A stretch of 64,000 bases of DNA from Myroides odoratimimus (lineage in GTDB: Bacteria; Bacteroidota; Bacteroidia; Flavobacteriales; Flavobacteriaceae), in contig NZ_BCMQ01000003.1 of assembly GCF_001485415.1 (NCBI RefSeq), positions 1 to 64,000 on the forward strand, written 5' to 3'. Made by a program: the position numbers and the translations under genes. The notes beneath the pieces are model-generated. The model saw only the letters and a program-made list of their open reading frames with translations. It searched no databases and had not been told where the DNA came from. This document shows positions 9,322 through 18,665 of this stretch, piece after piece; position 1 is the stretch's first letter; the number at the start of each line of letters is the position of its first letter.

Positions 9322-9352
9322 TTGCTTTACATTAACATTAGCGCTAAATTTG
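9322..9352 (+). promoter_or_regulatory. promoter of purM-ruvX
   Basis: TTG at 9322-9324 and TAAATTTG at 9345-9352 with 20 bases between them match the Bacteroidota -33/-7 promoter closely. Transcription would begin about 14 bases before the purM start codon. This is the best promoter match in the window. Confidence 0.65.
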
Positions 9353-9371
9353 CAGAAACAACACAACATTT

Positions 9372-10544
9372 ATGAGTTCAAATAATAGATACGCACTACG
9401 CGGAGTTTCTGCTGAGAAAGAAGACGTTCATAATGCAATTAAGAACATTGATAAAGGATTATTTCCAAAGGCATTTTGTAAGATTATCCCAGATCATTTA
9501 ACTGGGGATGAGGATTACTGTTTAATTATGCATGCTGATGGAGCGGGTACGAAGTCTTCTTTAGCTTATATGTATTGGAAAGAAACTGGAGATATTTCTG
9601 TATGGAAAGGAATTGCTCAAGATGCATTAATCATGAATATTGATGATTTATTGTGCGTAGGAGCGACAGATAATATTATGCTTTCTAGCACTATAGGGCG
9701 TAATAAAAATCTAGTTCCGGGAGAAGTTATTTCTGCTATTATCAATGGAACAGAGGAATTAATTAATGAATTGAAATCTTTTGGAGTAACAATTCACTCT
9801 ACAGGAGGAGAGACTGCAGATGTAGGAGATTTAGTTCGTACGATTATTGTAGATTCTACTGTGACTGCACGTATGAAGAGAAGTGATGTTATTGATAATG
9901 CTAATATTCAAGCAGGTGATGTTATCGTAGGTTTAGAATCATTTGGACAAGCTACCTATGAAAAAGGGTATAATGGAGGTATGGGAAGTAATGGATTAAC
10001 ATCAGCTAGACATGATGTTTTTGATCATTCTTTAGCAGCAAAATATCCAGAGAGTTATGATTCATCTGTGCCTGAAGAATTAGTCTATTCAGGAAAAGTA
10101 CATCTTACTGATGTAGTAGAGGGATCTCCTATAGACGCTGGTAAATTAGTATTGTCACCTACTCGTACTTATGCACCTATTATTAAGTCAATATTAAATA
10201 AATATAAATCAGATGATATTCATGGGATGATTCACTGTAGTGGAGGAGCACAGACAAAGATTCTTCACTTCGTGGATAAATTACATATCATCAAAGATAA
10301 TATGTTTCCTGTTCCACCATTATTTAAGCTAATTCAAGAGCAATCTAACACAGATTGGAGAGAGATGTATCAAGTGTTTAACTCAGGTCATCGTATGGAA
10401 TTATACGTAAGACCAGAAGTGGCAGCTGATATTATTGCTATCTCAGAATCTTTTAATGTAAAAGCTCAGATAGTTGGTAGAGTGGAAGCTTCAGAAGAGA
10501 AGAAACTAACAATCACTTCTGAATACGGAACATTTAAATACTAA
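9372..10544 (+). CDS. purM: phosphoribosylformylglycinamidine cyclo-ligase (AIR synthase)
   Basis: ATP-dependent enzyme closing the imidazole ring in purine biosynthesis (FGAM to AIR). The N-terminal nucleotide-binding region contains MHADGAGTKSSLAYMYW, the A-domain continues with DALIMNIDDLLCVGA and the STGGETADVGD loop, all family hallmarks. The C-terminal domain has GMIHCSGGAQTKI in place of the usual THITGGG, a variant I associate with the Bacteroidota form. At 390 aa it is longer than the E. coli enzyme (about 345). It is followed by ruvX after 19 bases, so the two are probably one transcript. Confidence 0.85.
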   Translation: MSSNNRYALRGVSAEKEDVHNAIKNIDKGLFPKAFCKIIPDHLTGDEDYCLIMHADGAGTKSSLAYMYWKETGDISVWKGIAQDALIMNIDDLLCVGATDNIMLSSTIGRNKNLVPGEVISAIINGTEELINELKSFGVTIHSTGGETADVGDLVRTIIVDSTVTARMKRSDVIDNANIQAGDVIVGLESFGQATYEKGYNGGMGSNGLTSARHDVFDHSLAAKYPESYDSSVPEELVYSGKVHLTDVVEGSPIDAGKLVLSPTRTYAPIIKSILNKYKSDDIHGMIHCSGGAQTKILHFVDKLHIIKDNMFPVPPLFKLIQEQSNTDWREMYQVFNSGHRMELYVRPEVAADIIAISESFNVKAQIVGRVEASEEKKLTITSEYGTFKY

Positions 10545-10563
10545 AAAAAACATACAATATAAA

Positions 10564-10971
10564 ATGGCAAGATTGCTTTCTATCGATTTCGGTAAAAAAC
10601 GTACAGGTATAGCTGTAAGTGATGAACTTCAAATTATAGCCTCTGGATTAACTACAGTTGATACAGAGCAACTATTGCCATTTCTAAAAGATTATTTTTC
10701 TAAAGAGAAAGTGGAGAAGGTGATTATTGGAGAACCAAAACGCCTAAATAATGAACCTTCTGAAGTAGTACCTTTGTTGAATAGTTTTATTGAAAAGTTT
10801 AAGACGTCTTTTCCTGATATGCCAGTTGAGAGAATAGACGAGAGATTTACTTCTAAGATGGCTTTTCAAACAATGATAGATAGTGGTCTTAAAAAGAAAC
10901 AAAGACAGAATAAAGCGTTGATCGATGAGATAGCAGCGACTATAATTCTACAAGACTACATGAGAAGATAA
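10564..10971 (+). CDS. ruvX: putative pre-16S rRNA nuclease / Holliday junction resolvase-like RuvX (YqgF)
   Basis: RNase H-fold nuclease; E. coli YqgF takes part in 16S rRNA 5' maturation and the family is often annotated as a resolvase. The first strand LLSIDFGKKRTGIAVSD carries the catalytic Asp, followed by IIGEPKRLN and VERIDERFTSKMA, and the C-terminal DEIAATIILQDYM supplies the last acid. At 135 aa it is full length. It sits 19 bases after purM, probably in the same operon. Confidence 0.9.
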   Translation: MARLLSIDFGKKRTGIAVSDELQIIASGLTTVDTEQLLPFLKDYFSKEKVEKVIIGEPKRLNNEPSEVVPLLNSFIEKFKTSFPDMPVERIDERFTSKMAFQTMIDSGLKKKQRQNKALIDEIAATIILQDYMRR

Positions 10972-11032
10972 ATGTTTTTTAATTTTATGATTATTTAAGA
11001 TTAGTTGTAGATAATTTCTCTTAAATAAAGAT

Positions 11033-11040
11033 TAGTTTTG
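11033..11040 (+). promoter_or_regulatory. candidate -7 box for mqo
   Basis: TAGTTTTG fits TAnnTTTG and lies 21 bases before the ATG at 11062. It shows that the earlier in-frame TTG start at 11038 lies inside the promoter. Confidence 0.4.
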
Positions 11041-11061
11041 CATATAAATAAATCCGATATA

Positions 11062-12555
11062 ATGTCAAGTATACAAAAATCAGAGGCTGATGTTGTTTTG
11101 GTAGGGGCAGGTATTATGAGTGCTACTCTTGGGGTCCTACTGAAAGAGCTGAAACCAAACTTAAAAATTGAGGTTATTGAGCGTCTCGACAGTGCGGCTG
11201 CCGAAAGTTCTGATGCAATGAATAATGCCGGAACTGGACACTCTGCGTTTTGTGAATTAAATTATACGCCTGAAAAAGCAGACGGTACAATAGATGCTTC
11301 TAAGGCAATCAATATTGTAGAGCAATTCGAAGTTTCTCGTCAATTTTGGTCTTATTTGGTAAATAAGGGGGTCCTTAAAAATCCAAGTAATTTTATCCAT
11401 ACTGTACCTCATATGAGCTTTGTGTGGGGAGAAGATAACGTAAACTATTTAAGAAAACGTTATAATGAACTTCAAAAATATCCATTATTCCAAGGAATGG
11501 AATTCTCTGATAATAAAGAGAAAATAAAAGAATGGGCTCCATTAATTATAGAGAACAGAAAAGAAAATGAAGTATGTGCTGCTACACATATGAATCTTGG
11601 AACAGATGTTAACTTTGGTGATCTTACTCGTCAGTTATTTGACCATCTAAAGAGTGAAGATGGAGTTAATATGACTTTTAACTGTGAGGTTAAAGATATT
11701 ACAAAAGTTGGTTCTGAATGGACTGTATCTGCAACAGATAGTAAAGGACAAAAAAAGGTAATCAAATCTAAATTTGTATTTGTTGGAGCAGGAGGTGGAG
11801 CGATTCTACTATTGCAAAAAGCAGATATTGCAGAAAGCAAAGGTTATGGAGGATTCCCTGTAGGAGGAGAATGGTTAGTATGTCGTAATCCTGAAGTTGT
11901 GAAAAAACACATGGCTAAAGTATATGGTAAAGCATCTGTAGGAGCGCCACCGATGTCTGTACCTCACTTAGATACTAGGTTTATTGATGGAAAACATTCA
12001 TTACTTTTTGGACCTTACGCTGGTTTCTCTACTAAATTCTTAAAAAGAGGATCATATTGGGACTTAATTAAATCACTTGAATTTAATAATATTGGTCCAA
12101 TGTTAGGAGCAGGTCTTCGCAATATGGATTTGACCAAATATTTGATAGAACAAGTATTACAGTCTTCAAAATCTCGTTATGCAGCATTAAGAGAATATTA
12201 TCCAGATGCTAAAGAGGAAGATTGGAAATTAGAAAAAGCAGGACAACGTGTACAAGTTATCAAAAAAGATAAAGATGGAAAGGGAATCTTGCAGTTTGGT
12301 ACTGAAGTAGTAAGTGCTGCTGATGGATCAATAGCAGCTTTATTAGGAGCTTCGCCAGGAGCATCTACCGCAACTCCAATTATGTTAAAGCTTTTATCAC
12401 AATGTTTTAAAGAAGAGTTTAAGTCTGCTGAATGGCAAGCTAAATTTAAGGAAATGATTCCTACTTTTGGATTAAAGCTAAATGAACATCCTGAACTAGT
12501 AGCAAGTACTAGGGATAATACAAGTAAGACTTTGAAAATATATCCATATAATTAA
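11062..12555 (+). CDS. mqo: malate:quinone oxidoreductase
   Basis: FAD-dependent membrane-associated enzyme that oxidises malate to oxaloacetate and passes electrons to menaquinone, replacing or bypassing the NAD malate dehydrogenase in the TCA cycle. The N-terminal dinucleotide motif is VLVGAGIMSATLGVLL, followed by SSDAMNNAGTGHSAFCELNY, the signature of the family. The C-terminal LLGASPGASTATPIML closes the FAD site. Start at 11062 gives MSSIQKSEADVVLVGAG; the upstream TTG would lie in the promoter. Length about 498 aa is normal. A strong terminator follows directly. Confidence 0.95.
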   Translation: MSSIQKSEADVVLVGAGIMSATLGVLLKELKPNLKIEVIERLDSAAAESSDAMNNAGTGHSAFCELNYTPEKADGTIDASKAINIVEQFEVSRQFWSYLVNKGVLKNPSNFIHTVPHMSFVWGEDNVNYLRKRYNELQKYPLFQGMEFSDNKEKIKEWAPLIIENRKENEVCAATHMNLGTDVNFGDLTRQLFDHLKSEDGVNMTFNCEVKDITKVGSEWTVSATDSKGQKKVIKSKFVFVGAGGGAILLLQKADIAESKGYGGFPVGGEWLVCRNPEVVKKHMAKVYGKASVGAPPMSVPHLDTRFIDGKHSLLFGPYAGFSTKFLKRGSYWDLIKSLEFNNIGPMLGAGLRNMDLTKYLIEQVLQSSKSRYAALREYYPDAKEEDWKLEKAGQRVQVIKKDKDGKGILQFGTEVVSAADGSIAALLGASPGASTATPIMLKLLSQCFKEEFKSAEWQAKFKEMIPTFGLKLNEHPELVASTRDNTSKTLKIYPYN

Positions 12556-12556
12556 T

Positions 12557-12586
12557 AAAAAAGCACTCTATATAGAGTGCTTTTTT
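12557..12586. terminator. terminator of mqo
   Basis: A perfect palindrome AAGCACTCTA/TATAGAGTGCTT extended by A and T runs begins one base after the mqo stop codon. Confidence 0.9.
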
Positions 12587-12738
12587 ATTAATTATATGTT
12601 AGTATTATTTGTTTAGAGAAATAATATTTTAGTTATAAAGGCAAAGAATGTATATAACTATTATATTTACATACTTTGTCCTTTTAGTTATATAATTATT
12701 ATTATCTGAATAAATGTTTAATATGCAGATGCTTAAAA

Positions 12739-14757
12739 ATGACTTCTAAATCTCTTTACCTAATTCTTCCTTTCTGGGTATTAGTATTTGCTATATATGG
12801 TTGTGATAATTCAAAAAGGAATGATATTATAAATCATTCTATAAAGGAGTTTCTAAAAAACTATAATACTGATGCGGTAAATGACTTAATGCTAAAACAA
12901 GCTGATTCTATAGGAAAACTTGTTTTGTTATTGCCTAATTCCCGTGGTAATAGAGAGATAATAAAGGATTATATAAACAAAACTAAAGCTCATAAAAAGT
13001 ATTGTGATCGGTTATATGACTATGCAGTTGAAGATCGTGATAGTATAGATATAGCAAATGCTTATTTATTGACAGGTCAGTATTATTTGAGTAATCTTGT
13101 ATTTGATAGTGCTTACTATTATTATAATCAAGCTGAAAAACTATATCTCATAAAAAAGGATTCCTTAAATATTAGTTACACTTATTATATAAAGGCCTAT
13201 GTACTTAATAAAAATGGTGTCTATTCAGAGGCAGAAAAACAAATTCTAAAATCTATTCGCTATAATACCAAAGAAATATCTATTCGAAGACGTCATCAAC
13301 AGTATTTTACAATTGGAGATGTTTTTAGTGGATTAGGTATGTATGAGGATGCTTTACACTATTATAACCAAGCGTTCGAATTACTTTCAGATAAAACAAT
13401 ATTATCAGAGGAATCAGAAGCGTATATTAATCTTAGCAAAACTTATTTAGTTGATAATGTAGCAAAGGTGTATATAAAACAAGAAAAGTACCTCAAGGCT
13501 AAAGAACTACTATTAGAAGGTATAGCTAAGTATATAAATTTTAATGATGTAACTAGTGAAAGATATTACGCATATTTAGCTATTAGTTTAGCTTCTACTA
13601 AATTAAAAACAAATGATTACAAAGGGATACATGCTTTATTAAACGAGATAATAGAAATAGGAAAAAGGAATAAGAACCGAATAATTATCCATAAAGCTGA
13701 ATTAGTTTTGGCAGAATATTATTTTGTAACAGGGCAAGTAAATTTAGGCTTCCCTTTAGTTGAAAGAATATTAGAAGAAGTTCGTAGTGTGGGAGATTTT
13801 GAAAATCAATTGAAGGCATTAGAATTATTAATATCCTATGATTCTGATAGATCAGACCAGTTTTTTATTGAATATGTTGAAATAAGTAAGAGATTTAAAG
13901 GAGAAGGAAATTTAATTCAAAATAGTTTTATAAGAATAAAACAAGAGGCAGACTCTTTGAATGAATTGAATAAAACATTACTAGAGCGAAATAGATTATT
14001 AAGTACAATTACTATTAGCTTATTTGTGATTGTTACTATTATTTTATTAGCTTATATATATCATTTAAAGATAAAAAAAATAGGGTTAATCAAGATGTTC
14101 CAACAAGATACTGAACAGTATTATAATTCAATTATAAACGTTCAGAAGTATTTGGCTGTAGCAAAAGATAGAGAACGTAAAATAATTGCGAAAGAATTAA
14201 ACGATGGGGTAGTTAATAGGTTATTTGCAACTCGATTTACATTAATGCAATTAAAGAAAGAAGAAATTGATAATCATAAGGATGTTTTGGTAAATGAAGT
14301 TGTTGAAGTAGAGGATTATATAAGGAATATATCTCATAGTCTTGTTAATGAAGAAGGAGGGAAGGTACAGGGATTTCAACAGTTATTACAAGAACTTGTC
14401 TTAGTACAGAAAAGACAGTCAAATATTGATTTTAGTATACTAATAGATGCTAAATTAGATCTAGAATGTCTAGATCATAGAAAAAGAATAAATATTTATC
14501 GTTCGATACAAGAGGTTTTGTTAAATGTAGCTTTACATTCTAATGCGAGTAAGTGTGTCGTTGATATTAAGCTTAAAACTCCTGTAAGTTTTGAAATAGC
14601 GATTACGGATAATGGGACTGGTTTTGATACTAGGTCTATAAAAGGTGGATATGGACTACCGAATGTTAAGGAACGAATAGAGATTATAGAGGGGAAATTA
14701 TTTGTGATTAGTAAGAAAGGTAGTGGAACGAAAATTCTCTTCATAATTTATTTCTAG
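12739..14757 (+). CDS. TPR sensor histidine kinase homologue lacking the phosphoacceptor histidine
   Basis: A 672-aa protein with an N-terminal hydrophobic signal (ILPFWVLVFAIYGCDNS, possible lipobox IYGC), periplasmic TPR-like helical repeats (about residues 65-400), one transmembrane helix near 415-437 and a cytosolic kinase-like module. The HisKA_3-type box reads KELNDGVVNRLF, so the position of the phosphoacceptor His is Asn488 (codon AAC at 14200-14202). The ATPase half keeps an N-box-like IQEVLLNVALHS, the DNGTGFD motif and GGYGLPNV. It is followed by a paralogue in which the His is intact. It may act as a pseudokinase partner or be decaying. No response regulator adjoins it. Confidence 0.85.
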   Translation: MTSKSLYLILPFWVLVFAIYGCDNSKRNDIINHSIKEFLKNYNTDAVNDLMLKQADSIGKLVLLLPNSRGNREIIKDYINKTKAHKKYCDRLYDYAVEDRDSIDIANAYLLTGQYYLSNLVFDSAYYYYNQAEKLYLIKKDSLNISYTYYIKAYVLNKNGVYSEAEKQILKSIRYNTKEISIRRRHQQYFTIGDVFSGLGMYEDALHYYNQAFELLSDKTILSEESEAYINLSKTYLVDNVAKVYIKQEKYLKAKELLLEGIAKYINFNDVTSERYYAYLAISLASTKLKTNDYKGIHALLNEIIEIGKRNKNRIIIHKAELVLAEYYFVTGQVNLGFPLVERILEEVRSVGDFENQLKALELLISYDSDRSDQFFIEYVEISKRFKGEGNLIQNSFIRIKQEADSLNELNKTLLERNRLLSTITISLFVIVTIILLAYIYHLKIKKIGLIKMFQQDTEQYYNSIINVQKYLAVAKDRERKIIAKELNDGVVNRLFATRFTLMQLKKEEIDNHKDVLVNEVVEVEDYIRNISHSLVNEEGGKVQGFQQLLQELVLVQKRQSNIDFSILIDAKLDLECLDHRKRINIYRSIQEVLLNVALHSNASKCVVDIKLKTPVSFEIAITDNGTGFDTRSIKGGYGLPNVKERIEIIEGKLFVISKKGSGTKILFIIYF

Positions 14758-14875
14758 AAATACAGAGAAATTAAATAAAGTATGTGTATTTCGTTGTAAA
14801 TAGTATTATGTATTCGGTAATTAATAGTTAATTATATACTTTTTACTTTTACTAGATTACATATTAATAGTTCTC

Positions 14876-14883
14876 TATCTTTG
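14876..14883 (+). promoter_or_regulatory. candidate -7 box for the second TPR kinase
   Basis: TATCTTTG matches TAnnTTTG and would start transcription about 34 bases before the ATG. A -33 TTG is not evident. It suggests that the second kinase is expressed independently of the first. Confidence 0.4.
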
Positions 14884-14922
14884 TATGCTTTTTTTAATAA
14901 GTTATAGTGTCTTGTATTTAAA

Positions 14923-16962
14923 ATGTTTAAACTAAGAGTCTTATATTTTGCAGTCTTGTGTATTTCTATGTCGATGATTCATTGTACACAGACTGAAACC
15001 AATAAAGAAGACTTAAAGTTAGAAGAAATAAACGCATTTATAAAGAGTTATAACAGATTTAATCCTACTGATAAAGATAAGGCTGCTGCAGACTCTTTAG
15101 GTAATGTTATATTAAACCTAAGGAATACTGAGCAGAGCAGAAATGCTTTGCGAAAATATATATTACTAACTAATGCAGATAAGCAGTATATAGAAGAACT
15201 CTTTAAAAGGTCTAGAAAAGCAGATGACAAGAAAAATGAAGCGCAAGCTTATTTCTTACGTGGTAAACGTTATGCCCAAAGTTTTCAAATAGATAGTACT
15301 TATTATAATTACACTAAAGCTGAGTTTTTGTTTAAGTCTATTCAGGATTCTGTAAACTTGCAAGAAGTGTATTCTCATAAAGCTATTATTCTTTTAAATA
15401 ATAAAATCTTTACTGAAGGACAATCACAGATTCTTAAAGCGATGAATGTTAATAAAGAGCATAAAGATGCTCGTATTAAATATTCAGAATCTATTATAAT
15501 GGCTAATGCTTTAGTAGGTTTAGAACAATTGCCAGAAGCTTTAAAGCAATTAGAATTATCTTTAAAACTTTTAGATAACCCTGAAATTGTAAAGTTTTTT
15601 TTACCTGATGCAATTAGGTTGAACAAAATTACGATTTACTATAATATAGCAGAGGTTTATATTAAGCAAGGCGAGTATAAAAAAGCCCAAAATTTAATAC
15701 ATAATGTTATTGATAAATATATCAATGAAAGTACTATATATGATGAGATGATGTTGGCACATTTGTTATATAACTTAACTCAAGCCGATATTAAGAGTAA
15801 ACAATATGATGATGTAGAAAAGAATCTTGTTAGAGCAATCGATATACAATTGAAAAACAAGAATCTTCAGGATTATAATTCGTATAAAATTCTTTTAGCA
15901 GAGTATTTCTATCTAATTAAAAAAGAAGAACAAGGAAATCAACTTGTAAACGAGGTATTAGAATATGCTCATCAAAATAATAATCTAGGATTAGAAAAAG
16001 AAACTCTTACTGTATTATTAAAATACAAAAAAGAGCAATATAATACCAATTTTGTGAGATACGAGGAGTTGAATAAACTTATACTCGATGAGAATAATGT
16101 GATCAAGAATACTTTTGCAAGACTTAGTTTTGAAGCGGATTCTCTAGAAAGAGCAAATGAGCAATTACAAAATCAGAAGAATATTATTACGATGGTTTCT
16201 AGTGCTTTACTTGTACTTGCTATAACTATTTTCTTTGTTATTTTGTTTAGGCAAAAAGCAAAAGAAGTTTCTTTAGTCAAGTTGTTTCAGAAAGACACAG
16301 AGAAGTACTATGACTCTATTATCAATGTACAAAATGAATTAGCCGAAGCCCGTAATATAGAGCGTAAAGAAATAGCAAAAGAACTACATGACGGTGTTTT
16401 AAATAAGCTATTTGTCACTCGTTTTTTATTAATGCAGGTAAGTAAAGAGTCTGTAGAGACACATAAAGATTCCCTTATTAATGAAGTAAAAGAGGTAGAA
16501 CAATATATAAGAGATGTTTCTCATGTATTAGGACATGAAGAGGATTTTAAAAATAAAGAGTTCAATGAACTAATTAGGGATCTAGTAGGGATTCAGAATA
16601 GAAATCAAGTAACTAAGTTTATATTATTTATGTCTAATGATATTTGCTTTAGTAGGTTAAGTATTAAGTTTAAAGTTCATATTTATAGAATTATACAAGA
16701 GTGTTTACAGAATGTACAGAAACATGCTAAGGCAACAGAATGTCAAGTATCTATACTGTTAAGAGAAGAAACGAGATTTGAGGTAATTATTAAAGATAAT
16801 GGAGTAGGTTTTGATACAGATATAGTAAAGAGAGGGCTTGGATTTACTAATATAAAAGCAAGAACCCAATTGATGAATAGTAAGATTAATATTTCAAGTA
16901 CAGAAGGTAAAGGAACTAGTATTTCTTTTACTATTGATTTAAACGAGTCAGTAGAGTGCTAG
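14923..16962 (+). CDS. TPR sensor histidine kinase (HisKA_3/NarL type)
   Basis: A 679-aa paralogue of the preceding gene with the same order: hydrophobic signal (VLYFAVLCISMSMIHC, possible lipobox), periplasmic TPR-like helices, a transmembrane helix near 420-445 (IITMVSSALLVLAITIFFVI), then a cytosolic kinase. Here the dimerisation box reads ERKEIAKELHDGVLNKLF with His489 present, followed by an N-box IQECLQNVQKHAKA, DNGVGFD and RGLGFTNIKAR. It should autophosphorylate and pass phosphate to a LuxR/NarL-type regulator, which is not encoded nearby. It lies 165 bases after the first kinase gene; the pair arose by tandem duplication. Confidence 0.85.
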   Translation: MFKLRVLYFAVLCISMSMIHCTQTETNKEDLKLEEINAFIKSYNRFNPTDKDKAAADSLGNVILNLRNTEQSRNALRKYILLTNADKQYIEELFKRSRKADDKKNEAQAYFLRGKRYAQSFQIDSTYYNYTKAEFLFKSIQDSVNLQEVYSHKAIILLNNKIFTEGQSQILKAMNVNKEHKDARIKYSESIIMANALVGLEQLPEALKQLELSLKLLDNPEIVKFFLPDAIRLNKITIYYNIAEVYIKQGEYKKAQNLIHNVIDKYINESTIYDEMMLAHLLYNLTQADIKSKQYDDVEKNLVRAIDIQLKNKNLQDYNSYKILLAEYFYLIKKEEQGNQLVNEVLEYAHQNNNLGLEKETLTVLLKYKKEQYNTNFVRYEELNKLILDENNVIKNTFARLSFEADSLERANEQLQNQKNIITMVSSALLVLAITIFFVILFRQKAKEVSLVKLFQKDTEKYYDSIINVQNELAEARNIERKEIAKELHDGVLNKLFVTRFLLMQVSKESVETHKDSLINEVKEVEQYIRDVSHVLGHEEDFKNKEFNELIRDLVGIQNRNQVTKFILFMSNDICFSRLSIKFKVHIYRIIQECLQNVQKHAKATECQVSILLREETRFEVIIKDNGVGFDTDIVKRGLGFTNIKARTQLMNSKINISSTEGKGTSISFTIDLNESVEC

Positions 16963-16976
16963 AATCTAGGTATTAG

Positions 16977-17018
16977 ATAAATGAGGGAGGTCGCTATTAA
17001 GCGACCTCTCTCATTTAT
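16977..17018. terminator. bidirectional terminator
   Basis: A long stem ATAAATGAGGGAGGTCGCT / AGCGACCTCTCTCATTTAT with loop ATTA and a single mismatch lies between the convergent kinase and creD genes; its end overlaps the creD stop codon. Confidence 0.85.
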
Positions 17019-18301
17019 TATTCTTCACTAGTGAAGTTTATTCTTTTAGAAAAGTACATTAGTATGGCGATGATGGTGAATAATCCAATACTACCGACAA
17101 TAAGTGCAGCTTCTTTTAATTGTAATAGGAAGAATAGAAATGCATATAACACAAATAATAATCCAAATATAGTTGCTGCAATACGCTTGTTTTTGCTCAA
17201 TCCAAAGATAAATGATGTAATCAAAATTATAGTCGCTGATGCTGAAATAATATAAGCATAACTAAAGCCTATATATTCTGCAAAGGATAGGAGTAAGACG
17301 AAATTGATACATAAAGCTAACCCCACTAATGTGTAGTGTAAGATATTGATGCTTAGGTTTTTTATATTCTCCATAAAAAAGAAGGTAGCGAAGGTTAAGC
17401 CTATAAATAGTAAAGCATATTTAGTAGCTCGGTTTACTTTGCTATAAAAGTCATTCATTTGTAGAAATTTCATTCCAAAACTATAATCTGTCAACTGGGT
17501 AATTGTATTTAGATCAGAGCTGATTGGTATAGATTGAAAAATTGTCCATTTTGAATGCTCGTTTACGCTTTGTTTTTCATCGTTATCAGGTAGATAGTTT
17601 CCAATATATTTGATATCCTTATAGTCAGAAGTGACATTGACATTAGTCTGTTTAGCAGTTGCTAGAAAGTTAATCTCTGTAGAACCCTTTAACTGAATAG
17701 GAAAATTAATATTACTCAAATCTATATCCTCTTTATTGATATCGTAACTTAAGAAAGCAATACTAGAATTGATCCTTAGAGATCTATCCTGCTCAAAGTA
17801 TTGTTGAGGGTTTTTATTGATAAGAATCTCTTGAGTGAAACCTTTACTATCTGATACAGAGAAGACAATCTTCGCATTTGTAAATGCTTCCTTATCTGCT
17901 AGATTTAACGTAGAGGCTAATTCATCTAGCGTAGGGAAGCTAGCTTTTACATTTAAGTTAGTGTTATAAAGTGCTACTTCATATAAGCTTCTTTTTTTAA
18001 TTTGTGTTTTTATATCACCTGTAAAATCTTGTTTGATAGGAGTTTGTAAATAACTGTTTAATTGTTTCATTACTTTTCCATCCTCAGTAAGATGATTAGT
18101 ATAGTATTCTACAAGGACAAAAGGACCGTATATGGTTTGTTTTTGTCCCCATTTAGAGGTTACTTCAGTCGTTACTTCACTCTGAAAGCTTTCACGTTCG
18201 GAGATTAGACTACTGATAAAAGGTAGTGTGATAAGTAACATAAGAGATAATACACTGATTATAACTCCTTTGATCATTGGTTTGTAATTTTCTTTTTTCA
18301 T
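17018..18301 (-). CDS. creD: CreD-like inner membrane protein
   Basis: A 427-aa member of the CreD family, inner membrane proteins of unknown biochemical role; E. coli creD is CreBC-controlled and linked to envelope stress and colicin E2 tolerance. An N-terminal transmembrane helix (MIKGVIISVLSLMLLITLPF) precedes a large periplasmic domain with the family motif WGQKQTIYGPFVLVEYY, then five to six C-terminal helices. It ends an operon of three minus-strand genes (membrane protein, winged-helix regulator, creD) with gaps of 14 and 50 bases, a common arrangement in Bacteroidota, here controlled by the local regulator rather than CreBC. Confidence 0.85.
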   Translation of the reverse strand: MKKENYKPMIKGVIISVLSLMLLITLPFISSLISERESFQSEVTTEVTSKWGQKQTIYGPFVLVEYYTNHLTEDGKVMKQLNSYLQTPIKQDFTGDIKTQIKKRSLYEVALYNTNLNVKASFPTLDELASTLNLADKEAFTNAKIVFSVSDSKGFTQEILINKNPQQYFEQDRSLRINSSIAFLSYDINKEDIDLSNINFPIQLKGSTEINFLATAKQTNVNVTSDYKDIKYIGNYLPDNDEKQSVNEHSKWTIFQSIPISSDLNTITQLTDYSFGMKFLQMNDFYSKVNRATKYALLFIGLTFATFFFMENIKNLSINILHYTLVGLALCINFVLLLSFAEYIGFSYAYIISASATIILITSFIFGLSKNKRIAATIFGLLFVLYAFLFFLLQLKEAALIVGSIGLFTIIAILMYFSKRINFTSEE

Positions 18302-18351
18302 TTTATTAGAATTAAAAGTACTTTGTTTTTCAAAGTTGATGGGTAAAAAAA

Positions 18352-18651
18352 TTATTTAAGCTTTTTAATTAAATTTTCTAAATAGGCTAGGTGTTGTTTA
18401 AAGGCAAGCTTACCTTCTTCAGTCACTGTATAAGTAGTATTTGTTTTTCTTCCAACAAATCCTTTTGTAACCGTTATATAATTACTTTCTTCTAGGTTCT
18501 TTAAATGAGAGGCAAGGTTTCCATCTGTTAGGTCTAGATATTCTTTTAGATCTTTAAACGATAGGGAGTCATTGACCATTAATCCACTCATAATACCTAC
18601 GCGGATACGATTGTCAAAGACTTTGTTTAATTTTTCTAAATCGAATTTCAT
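18352..18651 (-). CDS. winged-helix transcriptional regulator
   Basis: A 99-aa single-domain DNA-binding protein. The helix-turn-helix lies at about residues 30-60 (SFKDLKEYLDLTDGNLASHL), followed by the wing with KGFVGRKTNTTYTVTEEGK and a C-terminal dimerisation helix. This is the HTH_34/MarR-like type common next to creD in Bacteroidota. Its place between the membrane protein and creD suggests that it controls this operon. No ligand-binding domain is present. Confidence 0.85.
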   Translation of the reverse strand: MKFDLEKLNKVFDNRIRVGIMSGLMVNDSLSFKDLKEYLDLTDGNLASHLKNLEESNYITVTKGFVGRKTNTTYTVTEEGKLAFKQHLAYLENLIKKLK

Positions 18652-18665
18652 ATTTGTGTTATAAT

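Noticed and set aside
11038..11061. Earlier TTG start for mqo
   Set aside because: It overlaps the -7 box, and the family starts near the ATG at 11062.
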